Shown: piece after piece, positions 21,722-29,348 of the stretch | Layout of the letters: the number at the start of each line of letters is the position of its first letter | Position numbering within the stretch: position 1 is the stretch's first letter | Source: Chara braunii | Lineage: Eukaryota; Streptophyta; Charophyceae; Charales; Characeae | Assembly (NCBI GenBank): GCA_003427395.1 | Contig: BFEA01000689.1 | Span: forward strand, 53,051 to 82,398 | Direction: 5' to 3' | DNA length: 29,348 nucleotides | The notes under the pieces: model-generated | What the model saw: only the letters and a program-made list of their open reading frames with translations | What the model was told of the DNA's origin: nothing | The model's database searches: none | Made by a program: the position numbers and the translations under genes

Positions 21722-23669
21722 CCAGATACTACTGACCAGCAGAAGATAAAAGCCCCGAGATGTCTGTGCTGCAGGTGGATGGCCAACTGGGGCCAGGCGA
21801 TGCACAAGCAATGGCGCCAGGCAAGTCTCGTCCAACGCTGCACCTCTGCTGATCTCCTGTGCTCCTCCGCTAACCTCCTATCACTCTTGCACTAATCCTA
21901 ACGCTACTCCTCTGACGCTGCACCAGCAGCATGCTGCACTGTGACCTGCAGAACACCATGTGCCCAACTGAACCAGGCCCAGTTAGACATAGTGCTGGAC
22001 CTACTAGAACTGGACGCGGCCTGGATCAAGGCCGTTGGATCTATATGACGATCCACTGTCCCGGATGCAGGCTGTCGGAAAGGTCCAGAAGCTCCGCTGA
22101 AAAGTTGGCCTGCCTGGGTCCCAACCGGACATCCAGGCGTCGTGCTGTCTCAGCCGCACTGCGCTATAACGGGCAAAACAGGGCTGGAACTCAGTAACTG
22201 GTTCAGCCCAAAATAAAGTGTGGCCGGCCTGAAAAACGACCGCTGGACCTGAAACAGGCCCAAACCAGACAAAAGACCAAACAAAACATCCGGGACCGCA
22301 CAGAACATGGAACAGACGAAAGTCCTCTGAAATCAAAGTAAATCTAAGAAAAATAAATAAAACACACCAAAACTCAAACCCACGCCGAAGCCAACCAACC
22401 TGGGCCTATAAAAGGCCAAGAAGGTGGTCATGGCCCTGCAAACTGCCCAAAGTGCCGTCTGTGCAGACCAGGGCCTGAAACTGGCCCAATTCCAGGCCTC
22501 GAGAGCCCGTGTGGGATCGGTGCTCGCCACATAGTCGTCCCCTTAGATCTGGATTCTTTGCACTCAGTCAAATTGATACACTGCTCACCTATCTGGTCGG
22601 CTAAATGAATAATAAATTTAAATAAAAGTCAACATTCTACAGTTGTACATCAGCTATATCTCACTAGAAGGACTTCCAGGGAAGCTGCACAGTTGCGAAC
22701 TACTAGAAACTTAGTAGAAAGCCGAAAACGAAACACATTTTTTACTTCTAAGCGCTTGATAGAGAGCGCCTGCAGTTGTGCCCCGGGAGATTCATGTGTC
22801 TCTGCACCTGTTTTGTGAATTATCGAAAACCACCACAAACTTGGTAGCAAACATGTAGTAGTTTACTTACGTCCTTTTTGAAATGGCGCACGACAGCCGT
22901 GGGATTTCATCAGTCAAATGACCAGCCTCAGGGTAAGTTCATTTTACCTCTGAAATGGCGACAGCCTTGACATGATTGAACTGACCAGCCCCAGGCTTTT
23001 TTTTTTAACAAGTAATTCAGAACTATGGCACTCTGTTCAGGTTGGTTGCATCTGAGTTTGAGCTTGGGTCTGTATTTCAGCAGTTACATGGGTGCACCAA
23101 CTGAACTACTGTAGGCCCACTTAAGGGTGTACCGAATAAAATTCTTCAGTTGGTACACCTTGAACTAGCCCAGTTGAACTACCAACTAGCTCAGTTGGTA
23201 CACCCATAAACTGTTGACATCACCAACAGTTCACCGGTGTACCAAATAAAATTGAAAATATGGCAGCAGACCAAGGAAGATTGTCACGCCCGCTGGGCCA
23301 GGCCAGCCGGGCACGGGGGCCATGTGTTATTCTATGAAATTCTGTTAGTTGAGGGAGAGCACGACTTTGAAATAACAATTTTGTATTTTACTATTTTGAC
23401 TATAACCACTTTTTTCAGAAGGTACCGAAGGTGATATTTCTTGCAGTGCACTAGCCTTCCCGGGAGTATCTGACGCCCGTAGTGCCCAGACGTGGTAAAA
23501 AGAAAATCGATTTTTTTTATTTTTATTTTTTTGGCGGTGGTGTTTTCTCAGGTGTCTTAGTGTGATTCTGCTATTTTATTTTTTTACATTCTATTCCGTG
23601 AGGCATTCTGATGCGACCCTCAGCCAAAAGCCGTTCGCACTGCAATTCTACACAATAAATCTTTTTCTC

Positions 23670-23712
<43 letters not shown>

Positions 23713-24560
23713 GTTGGGACTGTAGGAACCCTGCCTGAGGATTCCCCACAACGCTTTTTCTTTTTACTGCTGGGCACCCCGGCGTGTGTCCCGCCACAGT
23801 TGGCATTTAAGTTCACTAAGTTGAATCGCCTAATGAGCTTGAAATATGGCAGCAGAGCCTGAGCATACAGATTAAATTTACCTTGTTGAGTTCATTAAAT
23901 TGAAATACGGCGCCGACTAGGTGGGCTCGCACGAGACTGGGGCCCACTGCCCAGGGACGCTCATAATGAGCAACTGGGAACAGAAGGATGTTTCCCGGCC
24001 ATTATGATGGTCCCAGGCCAGGGGTAGCAAAGTGTCCCGACGTTGCACCCCCCCAGCCCCTCTCCTGCCGCGACTCAGCCTGCAGGGGCATATCTGGGTC
24101 CAGCTCTGTTCTTCTCTATGTGTACTTTAACTTGTTCTCTGCTTGCCGGTAATAAGCAACCGGTCTGTTGGCGCGAAAAAAAAAAAAAAATCGCAGGAGT
24201 GTCTGGCAGCAGAGTTTGAGCAGGCAGATTTTGTTTTCTTTCTTTTTCAGACAGATTGAATTTACCTTGTTGAGTTAATGAAATTGAAATATGGCAGCAG
24301 AGTCTGAGCAGACAGATTAAATTAATAAATTACCTTCTTAACTACTGTAATTTAATAGTAAAAAATAAGCGATCGTAAGTTTGAAACTCTACCCTCTGAT
24401 ATCAGTGCACTGACCTCAATCAAAGTCTTCCAATTGACAGTTCGAGATTGCATCCGTTTTTCTGAAAGTCCATTCAATGACCAATCTCCTGATCTCCATA
24501 GAATAGAACCTCTGTTCGCAATCTGCTGATGATAACAGAGCAGGCATGTGCCATGACCAC

Positions 24561-24652
<92 letters not shown>

Positions 24653-24674
24653 NACAGAGAGAGAGAGAGACCAC

Positions 24675-24723
<49 letters not shown>

Positions 24724-27700
24724 TCGTTGTGAAAATGCACAGTGGCTATAAGGACAAACCGCCAGGGGACGGAGAAGGGAGAAGGGTAGGGGAAATGACC
24801 AGGCATTCTCGAGAACTAAAGTGAAGTGAAACGAAAGTCATGAACCTGGTCGTAATTGTGGCCATGATCCTGCTTTGTTCGTGCAGAACCCAGTGAGGTG
24901 AAACGGAAAGGGTGTGAATCAAAAGTCGGCTTTAAGGTAAGCCCCACTGTGGTCATGTTCATGCTGCGAAGGCATGAACCTGGTCATAATCGTGGCCATG
25001 ATCCTGCTTCCATAGCACGAGTCCAACACTCGTGGTGACCTGCCCCTGTTTCGCTCCGGTACACACACCATCAGACGGTCCATAACCAGAACCTTTCCCA
25101 GCCATTTTGTTCGCCAGCAGCACTTCCGCGCATGGCCTACCGGACCGAAATGCCCGGAGGTGTCTGGCACCTGTTGGAAATTTTATTGGCATGCAAGAGA
25201 AATCATTGTGGGGAAAACAAGGCTCGAAGGTCCTGGTGCTAGCCCACCAGTCCCTCTGCGCCGCTTCTCCCAACCGGGATTTCTTCTGCACCATGAAAAT
25301 AAATGCCAGCGAGGGCTCAAAAAAATTATTGCTGCCCGGTGCCAGCAGCCATTTCCTTCCACTACGCATGCCCCTGTGAACTTGCCGCCTCTGCGCCGCA
25401 AAAACAAACGCTGGCAAGGGCACGATATGTTTTCTTTCTGCCTGGCGCCACCCGCCTTTTACTTCCGGTAGGCCAGGCCCCTGCTAACCCACAGTGTCGA
25501 AACAAATTAGCTGGGAAAGGGACTGCTGTTCAAGGAGATCGCAAACCCATTGATACCAAATCTGCTCAAGCGGTCCCACTTCATCTGGGACCGCACTCAC
25601 TGGGCCCTACAGATAGCCCTAGATGCCAGGGACCATAAGACTGTCCCAGGTGATCTGTGTACCAAGCGATTGTACCAAACAATTTGTTACCCTTAGATTA
25701 GCACCCAACCCCCTTAGGTACAGACGGCACCAGCCCACAGGTACGATCATTACTCAAATCACCACTGCATCACCAACCCCTTTTCCACCGTAGCAACAAC
25801 CGGGGTGGCGGGCGCTCGGACAAAGACTTGGGTTGGGCCGATTTTCAAAAACAGTATTCGTTGGTATAACTTATTACCATAGACCTGCTGGCCTGTTTAA
25901 GAGTCCCCACCCCCTCCCACCACAACCATGGCCACCACCCTTTCCGTTCCCAGCTTCCGCACCCTGCCAAACTCAGATCAAACTACCTTTGTCGGCCCAA
26001 CATAACACCCTATCACCATAAACGTATACAAACCCTTCCCATCCAATTAAAGTCGTTTCCGATAAGGGTGCGTTTAATTTGGGAAAAGACAGTAGACCAT
26101 TAAAAAAGCTCAGGCTTATCCAATCGCCTTCCAATGCAATTGTAGCTATGCCAGATTTTTTTTTGCTCCCCCTCTGGTATCATTTTCTACTGTCGCAATT
26201 TACTCACCGGTCTGGTAGCTGCAAATGATCCCCAAAGGCGACAGACACCCTAGTGGTGGTGACAAGGAGGGACCCAACTTATCTTTCGCCTACCCGTCTT
26301 GCCCCGAATACAACGTACGTTCGTCGTAGCTGAATTTGGAACAACATTCAGTCTACATACCACGATAATGGCCGGACATTCCATTTCCAGGAAGACGGTA
26401 GGGGTCAGATCCATACAGGACAGTCAGTCTTGCCAAACTCACAGAGAGCCCTGTGCTTGGAATTCTTTCACGCACGGAATAACCTATATATCCACTGCTA
26501 ATCTGTTTTATAATACCTAGCTTACCTGTTGCGGCTCTGCCCAAGAAAGCAAAAAAAAAAAAAAAAATGCAAATGTGTTGAGATGGGTGCAGTTGGATAG
26601 CAACTGACCTTTTCGGTCAAACATCAATTTCACATATACTACCTTGCCAGTGCGCATTTTCCCTCGGTACGCACAAAGCAATATTTTATTATTTTCTAGA
26701 CCTCAGGATCTACGCAATCTTTCCCTGCAAGGGGTTCCTGTCTCCACTTAGTTCTTTTTTCGGGGTCTAATAATGACAGTGAGCCAGTCAAAACCACTTG
26801 GGTATATGTGGGTGTGTGTGCATGTGTGTGCATGTGTGTGCACGTGCGTGTGTGTGCACGTGTGTGTGCATGCATTCATGTCTGCGTGTGTGTGCACGTG
26901 CGTGTGTGTGTGTGTGGATGCGTTCATGTGTGCGGGTGTGTGTGTGTGTGCACGTGCGTGTGTGCATGCATTCATGTCTGCGTGTGTGTGTGCGTGCGTC
27001 AAGGGAACCGAGGGCCCAGATCAGCTGCTGGTCACAGGCTGCCAAATAGCAATTGTTATACATGTAGTGATCTGATTGATCATCTAGATAATTTCGCCTA
27101 TTGTCATGCAATCTTTCTGCTGTCTGGTACTGCCAGAGCACCATCTTGACATGTTCAAGTATTTCAAACAAGAAACTTTCCATGCTTTTAGGTCTATTGT
27201 GTTAATTCTACTCTCTACTTATAGTCTGCTTTTCAAGATCTCCGCTGGTTGGTACCGCCAGCAGATGATGTACGCTCAGATCTTCCTCCCACTGACACTA
27301 CAACCTAGAAGAAGTTTTGTTATCTCTGACTGAGCCCTCAAGACGTATGTGGCACCGCATTAATTGTTGTACGTAATTTGTATATATCGCCAAACAGAAC
27401 TTCCCGGTAAACCACAGGCAAAGAGGGAGAAGACAACAAACGAGGAGGGGCTGTGACAAACTGTTTCGTCGGAGTTCCACCGACTCGTCATATCGTATTG
27501 CCGGGACCTATATACATTGACCCATCGGAAATGCTGGACATATTCAATCTGGGTAGATTGACTGAACGCAGAAACCCTTGAACTTTCAGCGATCATGTTT
27601 TTCACCTGATTTTTTGTTACTCATGTCAAGCATTCTCACTTCTGATATCTCCAGATGTTTTCACAAACAGCCTTCCTCAACTTACAGAACGTTCCGCTAC

Positions 27701-28507
27701 TGACCCTGAAGATCAATGGCAGGTACGTACTACAGTAAACATCGTTTTTTGCTTTCTTTTCCAAACCGTAAACATCATAATCTATTTAGTAAATTAAATT
27801 ATGATGCCTAGATAAAGTCGAAAGAAGAACAACATAGGTTCATAGATTGCGACAATTCTGTTGCCATGTACTTAGCCATCGACCTTCAACCCCAAATGTT
27901 GTGAGAGAAGGGGAAAGAGAGGTGAACTCCCACGTTGATTAAGACTTATGCACTGTGATCATTTCTTGGCGTTAGGCATTTAGTCAGAGGCCAGGCAGCA
28001 CTGACTGTCCCATGGGCGACAGCCACCCTGACGGAAACACGCAGCAATCCATCTTCACTGTTGCCCTGCAAGGGTGCGGATCTTTACGCGACACGACAGC
28101 AAGACGGTTGACCACCAACGGCAACTGAAAAAGGCATAGGACTTACCGCCTGAGTCATGAGAGAGGGAGCGAGAGAGAGAGACAAAGTGAGAGAGGGAGA
28201 GAAGCGAGACTTACATCTTGAGCAGGAGTCGGGGTCTGCATAGTGACCGTTCGCACTGTGCGCACAGCGGGCGTTCTCGCCGGCAACGTGTCCTGCACAA
28301 CGGAGCTGAGACGCTGCATGCTGGATGGGGTCACAGCCGGAGTCTGGTTTGTGCGCATGAGCTTTCTCCTCAGGTCCCCTGACGCCAGCGATCCATTTGC
28401 CTGGGTCCCTGTCTGTGAGAACTGTCGTGACGGAGTGACGGCGGACTTCGCTGACTGTGCATTGGAATTTCCACCTGACAGCCTCGCTCGCAGATCCTCC
28501 TTCTGAA
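11990..28507 (-). CDS. Plant-type SAM-domain protein, 3' part of a multi-exon gene (5' end outside window)
   Basis: Spliced CDS assembled by hand from four minus-strand exons: 28502(or 28507)..28215, 17480..17409, 13514..13452 and 12028..11990. All three introns have GT-AG ends with GTAAG donors and are phase 0. The joined reading frame gives 96+24+21+12 residues and a TGA stop. The first visible exon holds two short basic motifs, DLRARL and DLRRKL, in a Ser/Thr/Gln/Pro-rich linker. The other three encode a whole SAM domain: [11 protein letters not shown], then [13 protein letters not shown], then [12 protein letters not shown]-terminal SAM domain after DLRxxL motifs is the layout I recall for the land-plant SAM-domain family (for example Arabidopsis AT3G07170). 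SAM domains are protein- or RNA-interaction modules; this family's partners are not visible here. No N-terminal exon or start codon was recognised, so the protein is incomplete at its 5' end. Confidence 0.88.
12403..12513. mobile_element. Hairpin MITE, copy 3
   Basis: 111 bp with left end CTACCGTCTTCACCTGAATA and right end TGTTTGGGTGAAGACGGCAG. The internal ATTTGGGGCAACTT segment is shared with copy 5. It is inserted in the last intron of the SAM-domain gene. Confidence 0.85.
13198..13410. repeat. CA-rich tract ending in a (CA)n microsatellite
   Basis: Interrupted CA-rich sequence from 13198 is followed by uninterrupted (CA)n at 13377-13410. Confidence 0.95.
13452..13514 (-). CDS. SAM-domain gene exon, middle of the SAM domain
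   Basis: This 63-nt, phase-0 exon encodes 21 residues, [21 protein letters not shown] cut at its ends by introns. The acceptor is TGTGTGCAG|GTG and the donor is ATG|GTAAGC. The T-E-E-D-L-K-E-L-G core is the signature of SAM helices 3 and 4 and is the part of the window easiest to recognise. It ends exactly where the conserved GPRKKI of the next exon begins. A (CA)n microsatellite at 13377-13410 begins about 40 bp past the donor in the following intron. Confidence 0.93.
13668..13787. mobile_element. Hairpin MITE, copy 4 (diverged right half)
   Basis: The left end CTACCGTCTTCACCCAAATA and the following ACACCCGGTCATAAT are intact. The right half has different internal sequence and ends in TCCGGTGAAGACGGTTG. 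Length is about 120 bp. Confidence 0.7.
14419..14456. repeat. Poly(A), 38 bp
   Basis: An uninterrupted A-run 182 bp from the mitochondrial rRNA fragment. It is not the tail of that fragment, which is on the other strand. Confidence 0.95.
14638..14755 (-). rRNA. Mitochondrial large-subunit rRNA fragment (NUMT), about 118 bp
   Basis: Read on the minus strand, this stretch is a recognisable piece of LSU rRNA around the domain IV-V border. It contains CACGAATGGTGTAACGACTG, CCCCGCTGTCTCC, TTGAATTCTCCGTGAAGATG, CGGAGTACC, and GACGGTAAGACCCCGTGCAC. The CGACTGCCCCGCTGTCTCC and GACGGTAAGACCCCGTGCACC wording is the plant-mitochondrial version as I remember it. The plastid and metazoan mitochondrial versions differ. 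Similarity stops on both sides, so this is a non-functional insert inside a nuclear intron, not a gene. A fragment of a bacterial-type rRNA cannot be fully excluded from memory alone. Confidence 0.82.
15138..15673. mobile_element. Possible longer relative of the hairpin MITE (536 bp)
   Basis: The left end reads CTACCG then GTCTTCAGCCGAAAATAACG with a 3-base insert between. The right end reads GGGCGTTATGTTCGGGTGAG plus GCGGTAG. These are inverted relatives of the MITE ends, and both carry AACGCCCG just inside. The interior is AT-rich with T-tracts and has no transposase-like ORF. It could equally be two partial elements. Confidence 0.4.
15885..16165. mobile_element. Foldback element with arms of about 80 bp
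   Basis: The left arm (15885-15966: GTGATTTTAAACCAC, CCCCGGCAAACGTTCGAGGC, CAAAATGAGTCATT, TTAGGGGACTC) is the inverse of the right arm (16081-16165: GAGTCCCCTGACTTTTAGCA, ATGCCTCATTTTGGACTCAA, AAGTTTGCCTGGGCGG, GTGGTTTTAATCACC). The loop is about 115 bp. Related single-arm fragments lie near 8790-8850 and 16285-16320. Confidence 0.7.
16334..16372. repeat. (TTC)n microsatellite
   Basis: Thirteen TTC/CTT units in a row. A plus-strand ORF reads it as poly-Phe and is spurious. Confidence 0.95.
16538..16680 (-). mobile_element. tRNA-like SINE fragment, family 2, copy 1
   Basis: The minus strand has the A-box TAGCTCAGTTGG (16667-16656) and a weak B box TGATTTCAAACTCCA. The whole stretch aligns to 22955-23118, including TGAACTGACC, GGTCTGTATTTCA and the ACCAACTGA block. 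Confidence 0.55.
16775..16885. mobile_element. Hairpin MITE, copy 5 (best preserved)
   Basis: 111 bp with nearly perfect arms: CTACAGTCTTCACCCGAATA on the left pairs base for base with TATTCGGGTGAAGACTGTAG on the right. Pairing continues through ACAACGTAC and most of GGTCATTAT. Both arms share the same terminal change (ACAG for ACCG), which suggests a young copy or selection for pairing. Confidence 0.9.
17409..17480 (-). CDS. SAM-domain gene exon, N-terminal half of the SAM domain
   Basis: This 72-nt, phase-0 exon encodes 24 residues: [11 protein letters not shown] followed by [13 protein letters not shown]. The acceptor is CCTTAACAG|GGG and the donor is GAG|GTAAGG. The TAA just before the acceptor CAG is in frame, so the exon cannot extend further upstream. 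The residues match helices 1 and 2 of the SAM fold: the hydrophobic V..FL, the SLGL turn, the Y..F pair, and the QAEEVDM junction typical of plant members. It is separated from its neighbours by 10.7 kb and 3.9 kb of intron, so automatic gene prediction may well miss it. Confidence 0.9.
18011..18037. repeat. (GT)n microsatellite
   Basis: Uninterrupted GT repeat. Confidence 0.95.
18638..18748. mobile_element. Hairpin MITE, copy 6
   Basis: 111 bp with left end CTACCATCTTCATCCGAATA and right end TTCTATTCGGGTGAAGACAG plus TAG. The inner arms carry GAACACCCGG and its inverse CCGGGCGTTC. It lies in the 10.7-kb intron. Confidence 0.87.
19500..20420. repeat. Degenerate minisatellite containing a (CA)n array
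   Basis: The phrase CTTGCAG-...-CACACA-...-CACAAGCCAT(C/G)ACGATA-CATATG...GATCACCCACCCACCC recurs near 19725, 19862 and, more decayed, 20118. A second unit, CATCGAC(A/G)AATAGCAAAA-...-GCATTCAG-...-AACATAGAT, repeats at 20217 and 20333. (CA)n occupies 19886-19923. ORFs here, including the 221-codon one starting at 19077, probably reflect the repeat. Confidence 0.75.
21516..21718. repeat. Two (CT)n microsatellites
   Basis: Uninterrupted CT repeats at 21516-21574 and 21678-21718, separated by about 100 bp. Confidence 0.95.
22955..23118 (-). mobile_element. tRNA-like SINE fragment, family 2, copy 2
   Basis: Shares TTGAACTGACC, GAGTTTGAG, GGTCTGTATTTCA and CACCAACTGAACTA in the same order as 16538-16680. 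The A-box is TAGTTCAGTTGG on the minus strand. A partial duplicate of its tail lies just before it at about 22875-22940. Confidence 0.55.
23140..23250 (+). mobile_element. tRNA-like A-box repeat, plus orientation
   Basis: Contains CTAGCTCAGTTGGTACACCC (A-box of family 2) plus shorter inverted copies such as TTCAGTTGGTACACC and ACCGGTGTACCAAATAAAAT. It forms a local nest of GGTGTACC/GGTACACC inverted repeats next to copy 2. Confidence 0.4.
23672..23710. repeat. Poly(T), 39 bp, within a dispersed repeat
   Basis: The preceding CTCAGCCAAAAGCCGTTCGC and ACTGCAATTCTACACAA match CTCAGCCAAACGTTGCTCGC and ACTGCAATTCCGGACAA at 15466, which also precedes T-tracts. This marks a repeat family with an internal T-run. 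Confidence 0.7.
23840..24330. repeat. Dispersed short repeats (TGGCAGCAGAG...CAGATT type)
   Basis: TGGCAGCAGAG(C/T)(C/T)TGAGCA...CAGATT recurs near 23846, 24206 and 24294. TTTACCTTGTTGAGTT-AT-AAATTGAAATA recurs near 23877 and 24260. Confidence 0.7.
24567..24720. repeat. (GA)n arrays with an unresolved base
   Basis: Long GA repeats on both sides of ACCACATGCA, with a single N at 24653 inside the first array. The phrase GACCACATGCAGAGAG appears at both 24555 and 24670, so the segment is duplicated around the N. Confidence 0.95.
24839..25009. repeat. Direct repeat pair, 37 bp, 134 bp apart
   Basis: CATGAACCTGGTC(G/A)TAAT then (T/C)GTGGCCATGATCCTGCTT occurs at 24839 and 24973 with only two differences. 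Each copy reads [12 protein letters not shown]-like on the plus strand and stops soon after, so a coding role is unlikely. Confidence 0.85.
25983..26095. mobile_element. Hairpin MITE, copy 7 (very degenerate)
   Basis: The left end CTACCTTTGTCGGCCCAACA and the right end AATTTGGGAAAAGACAGTAG align to the family termini at the expected spacing (113 bp). The interior is poorly conserved. Confidence 0.5.
26290..26401. mobile_element. Hairpin MITE, copy 8
   Basis: 112 bp with left end CTACCCGTCTTGCCCCGAAT and right end CCATTTCCAGGAAGACGGTA plus G. The internal ATTTGGAACAACATTC segment matches the family loop region. Confidence 0.75.
26806..27000. repeat. GT-rich array with higher-order structure
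   Basis: Alternating purine-pyrimidine GTGTGTGCACGTGCGTGTGT-type sequence. A higher-order phrase TGCATGCATTCATGTCTGCG occurs near 26867 and 26963, with a variant GGATGCGTTCATGTGTGCGG between them. Confidence 0.95.
28215..28502 (-). CDS. SAM-domain gene, first visible exon (linker with DLRxxL motifs)
   Basis: This 288-nt exon encodes 96 residues starting [11 protein letters not shown] and ending TPTPAQD. The donor is GAT|GTAAGT at 28214, a full consensus. Two DLR motifs (DLRARL near the start, DLRRKL around residue 43) lie in a disordered, basic, Ser/Thr/Pro/Gln-rich chain, as in the plant family. The acceptor is ambiguous: TTCAG|AAG gives 28502 and phase 0, CCCCAG|TTC gives 28507 and phase 1, and an AG at about 28523 is also open. 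The frame closes with a TGA upstream of 28534. There is no ATG in this open stretch, so this is an internal exon, not the first. A GA/CT-rich tract follows the donor inside the intron. Confidence 0.8.
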
Positions 28508-28885
28508 CTGGGGAAACGGTCACTGCGAATTGTCAAGGAGAAGCACCGTTGGAGGGGACAACACAAGTAGAGAGCACGGGAGTACTGCAGGCAGACACAA
28601 CGTAAGTCCAGAAGACGCCAACTCCAACTCCGTCTCGTCCACACGACATGGTCCAGAAGACATTGCCATCAAAGTGACTTCATTGATATTAAAGGAGATG
28701 CAAGCACGGCATCAAAACAAATTACGGGAGGGAGGAGAGGAAACTTATTATCAAAATGGAACAAAACATCAGCTGCAGTAGACGTTGAGGCAATGACATG
28801 CCTACAACCTTACTGTGCATTGAAACAACAGCACATTCATTCTGAATAGGCCTTTCGAAAGAAAACCTGAGTGAGAGAGAGAGAG

Positions 28886-28935
<50 letters not shown>

Positions 28936-28996
28936 AGTAGCCCTTTTCAGAGGAAGAGAGCAAACAGTAGAGAGAGAGAGAGAAAGAGAGTACGAG

Positions 28997-29027
<31 letters not shown>

Positions 29028-29086
29028 CATGAAATAAGCAGAAAAACAGAGACAGAGAGAGAGAGAGCAAGAAGGATTCAGAAAAC

Positions 29087-29133
<47 letters not shown>

Positions 29134-29348
29134 ATCCTGACAAATTATGATTGTGCATAGAACACTCGGAAGTGTGTACTGGGTAACTGGCATGATGACA
29201 TAAACGCATAAGAATTACGCACACAAACAGAGAGCAGTCCCAAGACGAATAGGAGGGAGAGTCTCACCCACTAAACTCTGGGAATCCCAAAGTATCGATA
29301 TGCGTACATACCACATACTATAGTTTAGTATATACATCTATAAACTCA
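28508..29348. other. Upstream flank or intron of the SAM-domain gene with GA arrays
   Basis: GA-rich microsatellites at about 28867-28932, 28971-29027 and 29053-29130; on the gene's strand these are CT tracts. No start codon exon with the family's N-terminal sequence was recognised. Confidence 0.6.

Larger units (their letters stand above)
17481..28214 (-). other. Intron of the SAM-domain gene (10,734 bp)
   Basis: This phase-0 GT-AG intron (GTAAGT...TTAACAG) is filled with repeats: MITE copies at 18638, 25983 and 26290, a minisatellite at 19500-20420, SINE-like copies near 22955-23200, poly(T) at 23672-23710, CT/GA arrays near 21516, 21678 and 24567, and a GT array near 26806. I see no convincing gene in it on either strand. 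Confidence 0.8.

Noticed and set aside
24839-24892. Short plus-strand peptide resembling a signal peptide
   Set aside because: It stops after 18 codons and is duplicated at 24973 with a different stop, so it is better explained as a direct repeat.
28084-28644. 186-codon minus-strand ORF overlapping the first visible exon
   Set aside because: Wrong frame. The frame with DLRxxL motifs is the one that splices to the SAM exons.
28530-28781. Plus-strand open frame with hydrophilic, helix-like composition ending at TAG
   Set aside because: No ATG at its start, no homology recognised, and it overlaps the acceptor region of the well-supported minus-strand exon.
1-29348. CRISPR array, bacterial operon or prophage content
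   Set aside because: No spacer-repeat structure, no Shine-Dalgarno-led ORFs and no compact coding. The window is clearly nuclear eukaryotic DNA.

Overview
The window is eukaryotic nuclear DNA, almost entirely non-coding: one spliced gene, many microsatellites, and many repeat families. The gene and a plant-type mitochondrial rRNA fragment point to the green plant (streptophyte) lineage. The very long introns and repeat content suit a large-genome streptophyte alga such as a Chara-like charophyte; that organism call is inference. A Nextera mate-pair junction adaptor and one N show that this is a short-read draft assembly.

The one convincing gene is on the minus strand. Four exons (28502..28215, 17480..17409, 13514..13452, 12028..11990) join in frame to encode the C-terminal 153 residues of a plant-type SAM-domain protein: a linker with two DLRxxL motifs, then a complete SAM domain split over three tiny exons, then a stop. 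The introns are 10,734, 3,894 and 1,423 bp and all are phase 0. The 5' exons are not found and probably lie beyond 29348.

Layout: 1-11989 is downstream of the gene and holds AT-rich DNA, a hairpin (618-688), short tandem duplications, two inverted copies of a dispersed repeat (3727-4045 and 8280-8690), a tRNA-derived SINE (5941-6270), two hairpin MITEs, a degenerate array interrupted by the adaptor (9030-9680), and another degenerate array (10950-11700). Positions 12029-28214 are introns. They carry six more MITE copies, a mitochondrial LSU rRNA fragment (14638-14755), a foldback element (15885-16165), SINE-like repeats (16538-16680 and 22955-23118), a minisatellite (19500-20420), and long CA, CT, GA and GT arrays. 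Positions 28508-29348 are GA-rich, upstream of the gene's first visible exon.

The most distinctive non-genic element is a roughly 111-bp hairpin MITE family with termini CTACCGTCTTCACCCGAATA. Eight copies are recognisable, and a possible 536-bp relative sits at 15138-15673. Almost all other ATG-stop ORFs look like chance readings through repeats.
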